Below, piece by piece: positions 5,447 through 5,959 of a stretch of 5,959 nucleotides of DNA. Within the stretch, counting starts at the first letter, position 1. Each line of letters begins with the position of its first letter. A model generated the notes under the pieces. It was not told the origin of the DNA. It searched no databases and was given only the letters and a program-made list of their open reading frames with translations. Origin of the DNA: Candidatus Saccharibacteria bacterium UBA3225 (lineage in GTDB: Bacteria > Patescibacteriota > Saccharimonadia > Saccharimonadales > Saccharimonadaceae); contig DEVX01000032.1 in the NCBI GenBank assembly GCA_002363515.1, positions 1-5,959 of the forward strand, in the 5' to 3' direction. The position numbers and the translations under genes are program-made.

Positions 5447-5565
5447 CGAGCAGCGTAATCCGGCATTAGACATAGTACTGGTCGAGTATAAAACTAACGC
5501 AGGGTGTTAAAAGTTTAATTCGCCAACATCCTACCCGAGCATAGACGTCCGGGCCTCAGTGTGGC
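5447..5565. other. Intergenic stretch with no recognised gene or terminator
   Basis: Between the ATPase stop and the next promoter no open frame with a ribosome site is seen. A weak 8-bp inverted repeat (5501-5508 with 5525-5532) has a 16-nt loop and no T-run, so it is not a convincing terminator. Where the ATPase transcript ends is unclear. Confidence 0.5.
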
Positions 5566-5595
5566 TTGACAATATAGCCATATATGTGGTATAAT
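5566..5595 (+). promoter_or_regulatory. Consensus promoter of the 3'-terminal unknown gene
   Basis: TTGACA (5566-5571), an 18-bp spacer and TATAAT (5590-5595) match the sigma-70 consensus at all twelve positions. TGG before the -10 adds an extended element. Initiation is predicted near 5602, giving a leader of about 38 nt. This is the strongest-looking promoter in the window and the only one feeding a leader with a full Shine-Dalgarno. Confidence 0.92.
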
Positions 5596-5611
5596 ATATG
5601 TGTCAGTGTCA
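5580..5611 (+). repeat. Short direct repeats around the -10 box and start site
   Basis: ATATATGTG occurs at 5580-5588 and again at 5594-5602, 14 bp apart, flanking and overlapping the -10 hexamer. GTGTCA is then repeated in tandem at 5600-5605 and 5606-5611. The -35 side TGACAATATA (5567-5576) is also a near inverted match of TATATGTGTCA (5595-5605). Such an arrangement could be an operator, but AT-rich promoter DNA yields chance repeats easily. Confidence 0.45.
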
Positions 5612-5626
5612 TTCTACATTCAGAAC

Positions 5627-5632
5627 AGGAGG
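5627..5632 (+). promoter_or_regulatory. Shine-Dalgarno site of the unknown gene
   Basis: AGGAGG is fully complementary to the anti-Shine-Dalgarno core and sits 7 nt before ATG 5640. It fixes the start of a gene that would otherwise be uncertain because it has no stop in the window. Confidence 0.92.
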
Positions 5633-5639
5633 CGAACGG

Positions 5640-5959
5640 ATGACGGAAGCAACTTACACATATGCATCAGCAACGGATCTGAAAAGATCACCCGAAGAAC
5701 TTAAAAAGTATCGCATGAGTGGATACGTGCCCGTATATGAGCCTATCCTTACGAACGATGCTAAGGCTATCTTGGAATTCGCAATGTCTTCTTATGTGAC
5801 AGATGGCGTGTGGTTAGAAGACATACAGATAGGATGTTGCAAAATTCGAGGAGCCAAGCCGGATTATCGCGACACGAAAAATGTGCGCATTTGCATCTAC
5901 GGATACGATATGGACGGAGGGCACGATTGGCTTGATTCTTTCGTTGGCTGGATCGGCTT
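5640..5959 (+). CDS. Unrecognised protein, N-terminal 106 residues (runs off the window)
   Basis: An open frame starts at ATG 5640 and continues without a stop to the window edge. It follows a consensus promoter and an AGGAGG site, so it is almost certainly expressed. The visible part is soluble-looking, with no signal peptide or membrane helix. It has a polar N-terminus (MTEATYTYASATDLKRSPEE), a YRMSGYVPVYEPIL segment (24-37), a probable helix NDAKAILEFAMSSYV (39-53), an acidic and aromatic stretch with an adjacent cysteine pair (Cys66-Cys67), then a strand NVRICIYGYDMDGG (81-94) and an aromatic-rich HDWLDSFVGWIG end (95-106). I do not recognise a family. Its relation to the upstream ATPase gene is unknown: a 193-nt gap and its own promoter suggest a separate unit. 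Confidence 0.85.
   Translation, partial: MTEATYTYASATDLKRSPEELKKYRMSGYVPVYEPILTNDAKAILEFAMSSYVTDGVWLEDIQIGCCKIRGAKPDYRDTKNVRICIYGYDMDGGHDWLDSFVGWIG

Noticed and set aside
5464..5498. Promoter-like TAGACA with TATAAA after the ATPase gene
   Set aside because: The spacer is about 14 bp, too short, and a consensus promoter lies just downstream.
5501..5532. Hairpin after the ATPase gene as a terminator
   Set aside because: The stem is only 8 bp with a G-T wobble and a 16-nt loop, and no T-run follows.

Overview
The window looks like part of a small, tightly packed bacterial chromosome, probably from the Patescibacteria/CPR radiation, with Candidatus Saccharibacteria (TM7) as the best guess. This is an inference from gene content (type IV pilus parts, a RimK pair, a stand-alone SPOUT methyltransferase), very short intergenic gaps, and promoters that leave almost no 5' leader. 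TGA appears as a genuine stop (an ATGA start/stop overlap before rimK). That argues for the standard genetic code rather than the UGA-glycine code of Absconditabacteria and Gracilibacteria. No rRNA or universal marker gene is present to settle the taxonomy.

Layout. 1-70: 3' part of a tRNA with a CAT anticodon, its acceptor 5' strand cut off by the window edge. 71-297: a tRNA trailer or small-RNA-sized stretch ending in a strong hairpin terminator, then the promoter of a small type IV pilin-like gene (298-690). A hairpin terminator placed on the stop codons separates this gene from a convergent membrane protein with a bacterial PH domain (714-1328, minus strand). Divergent to that gene, a near-consensus promoter drives a two-gene operon: a retropepsin-like protein of the RimK-associated PF05618 family (1390-1920) and RimK, an ATP-grasp glutamate ligase (1917-2828). 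The operon ends in a hairpin terminator. A small multi-pass membrane protein follows (2891-3349). Its 3' end overlaps by 53 nt the convergent SpoU/TrmH-type RNA 2'-O-methyltransferase (3297-3821, minus strand). Only 14 nt separate that gene's start from a divergent PilB/GspE-type secretion ATPase (3836-5446). After a 193-nt gap with a consensus promoter and a full Shine-Dalgarno, an unrecognised gene begins at 5640 and runs off the window.

How the genes work together. The pilin and the PilB-like ATPase both belong to type IV pilus or pseudopilus assembly but sit in separate transcription units. The PF05618 protein and RimK form a known functional pair thought to control glutamylation of a target such as ribosomal protein S6. 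The tRNA and SPOUT enzyme belong to translation.

The most striking pattern is regulatory. Three genes (298, 1390, 3836) have an extended -10 box whose last T lies exactly 7 nt before the A of ATG, which predicts leaderless mRNAs. rimK (internal in its operon) and the unknown gene at 5640 instead carry clear Shine-Dalgarno sites. No CRISPR array, insertion sequence or clear novel multi-gene system is visible. The best candidate for something undescribed is the partial gene at 5640 with its strong, repeat-decorated promoter.
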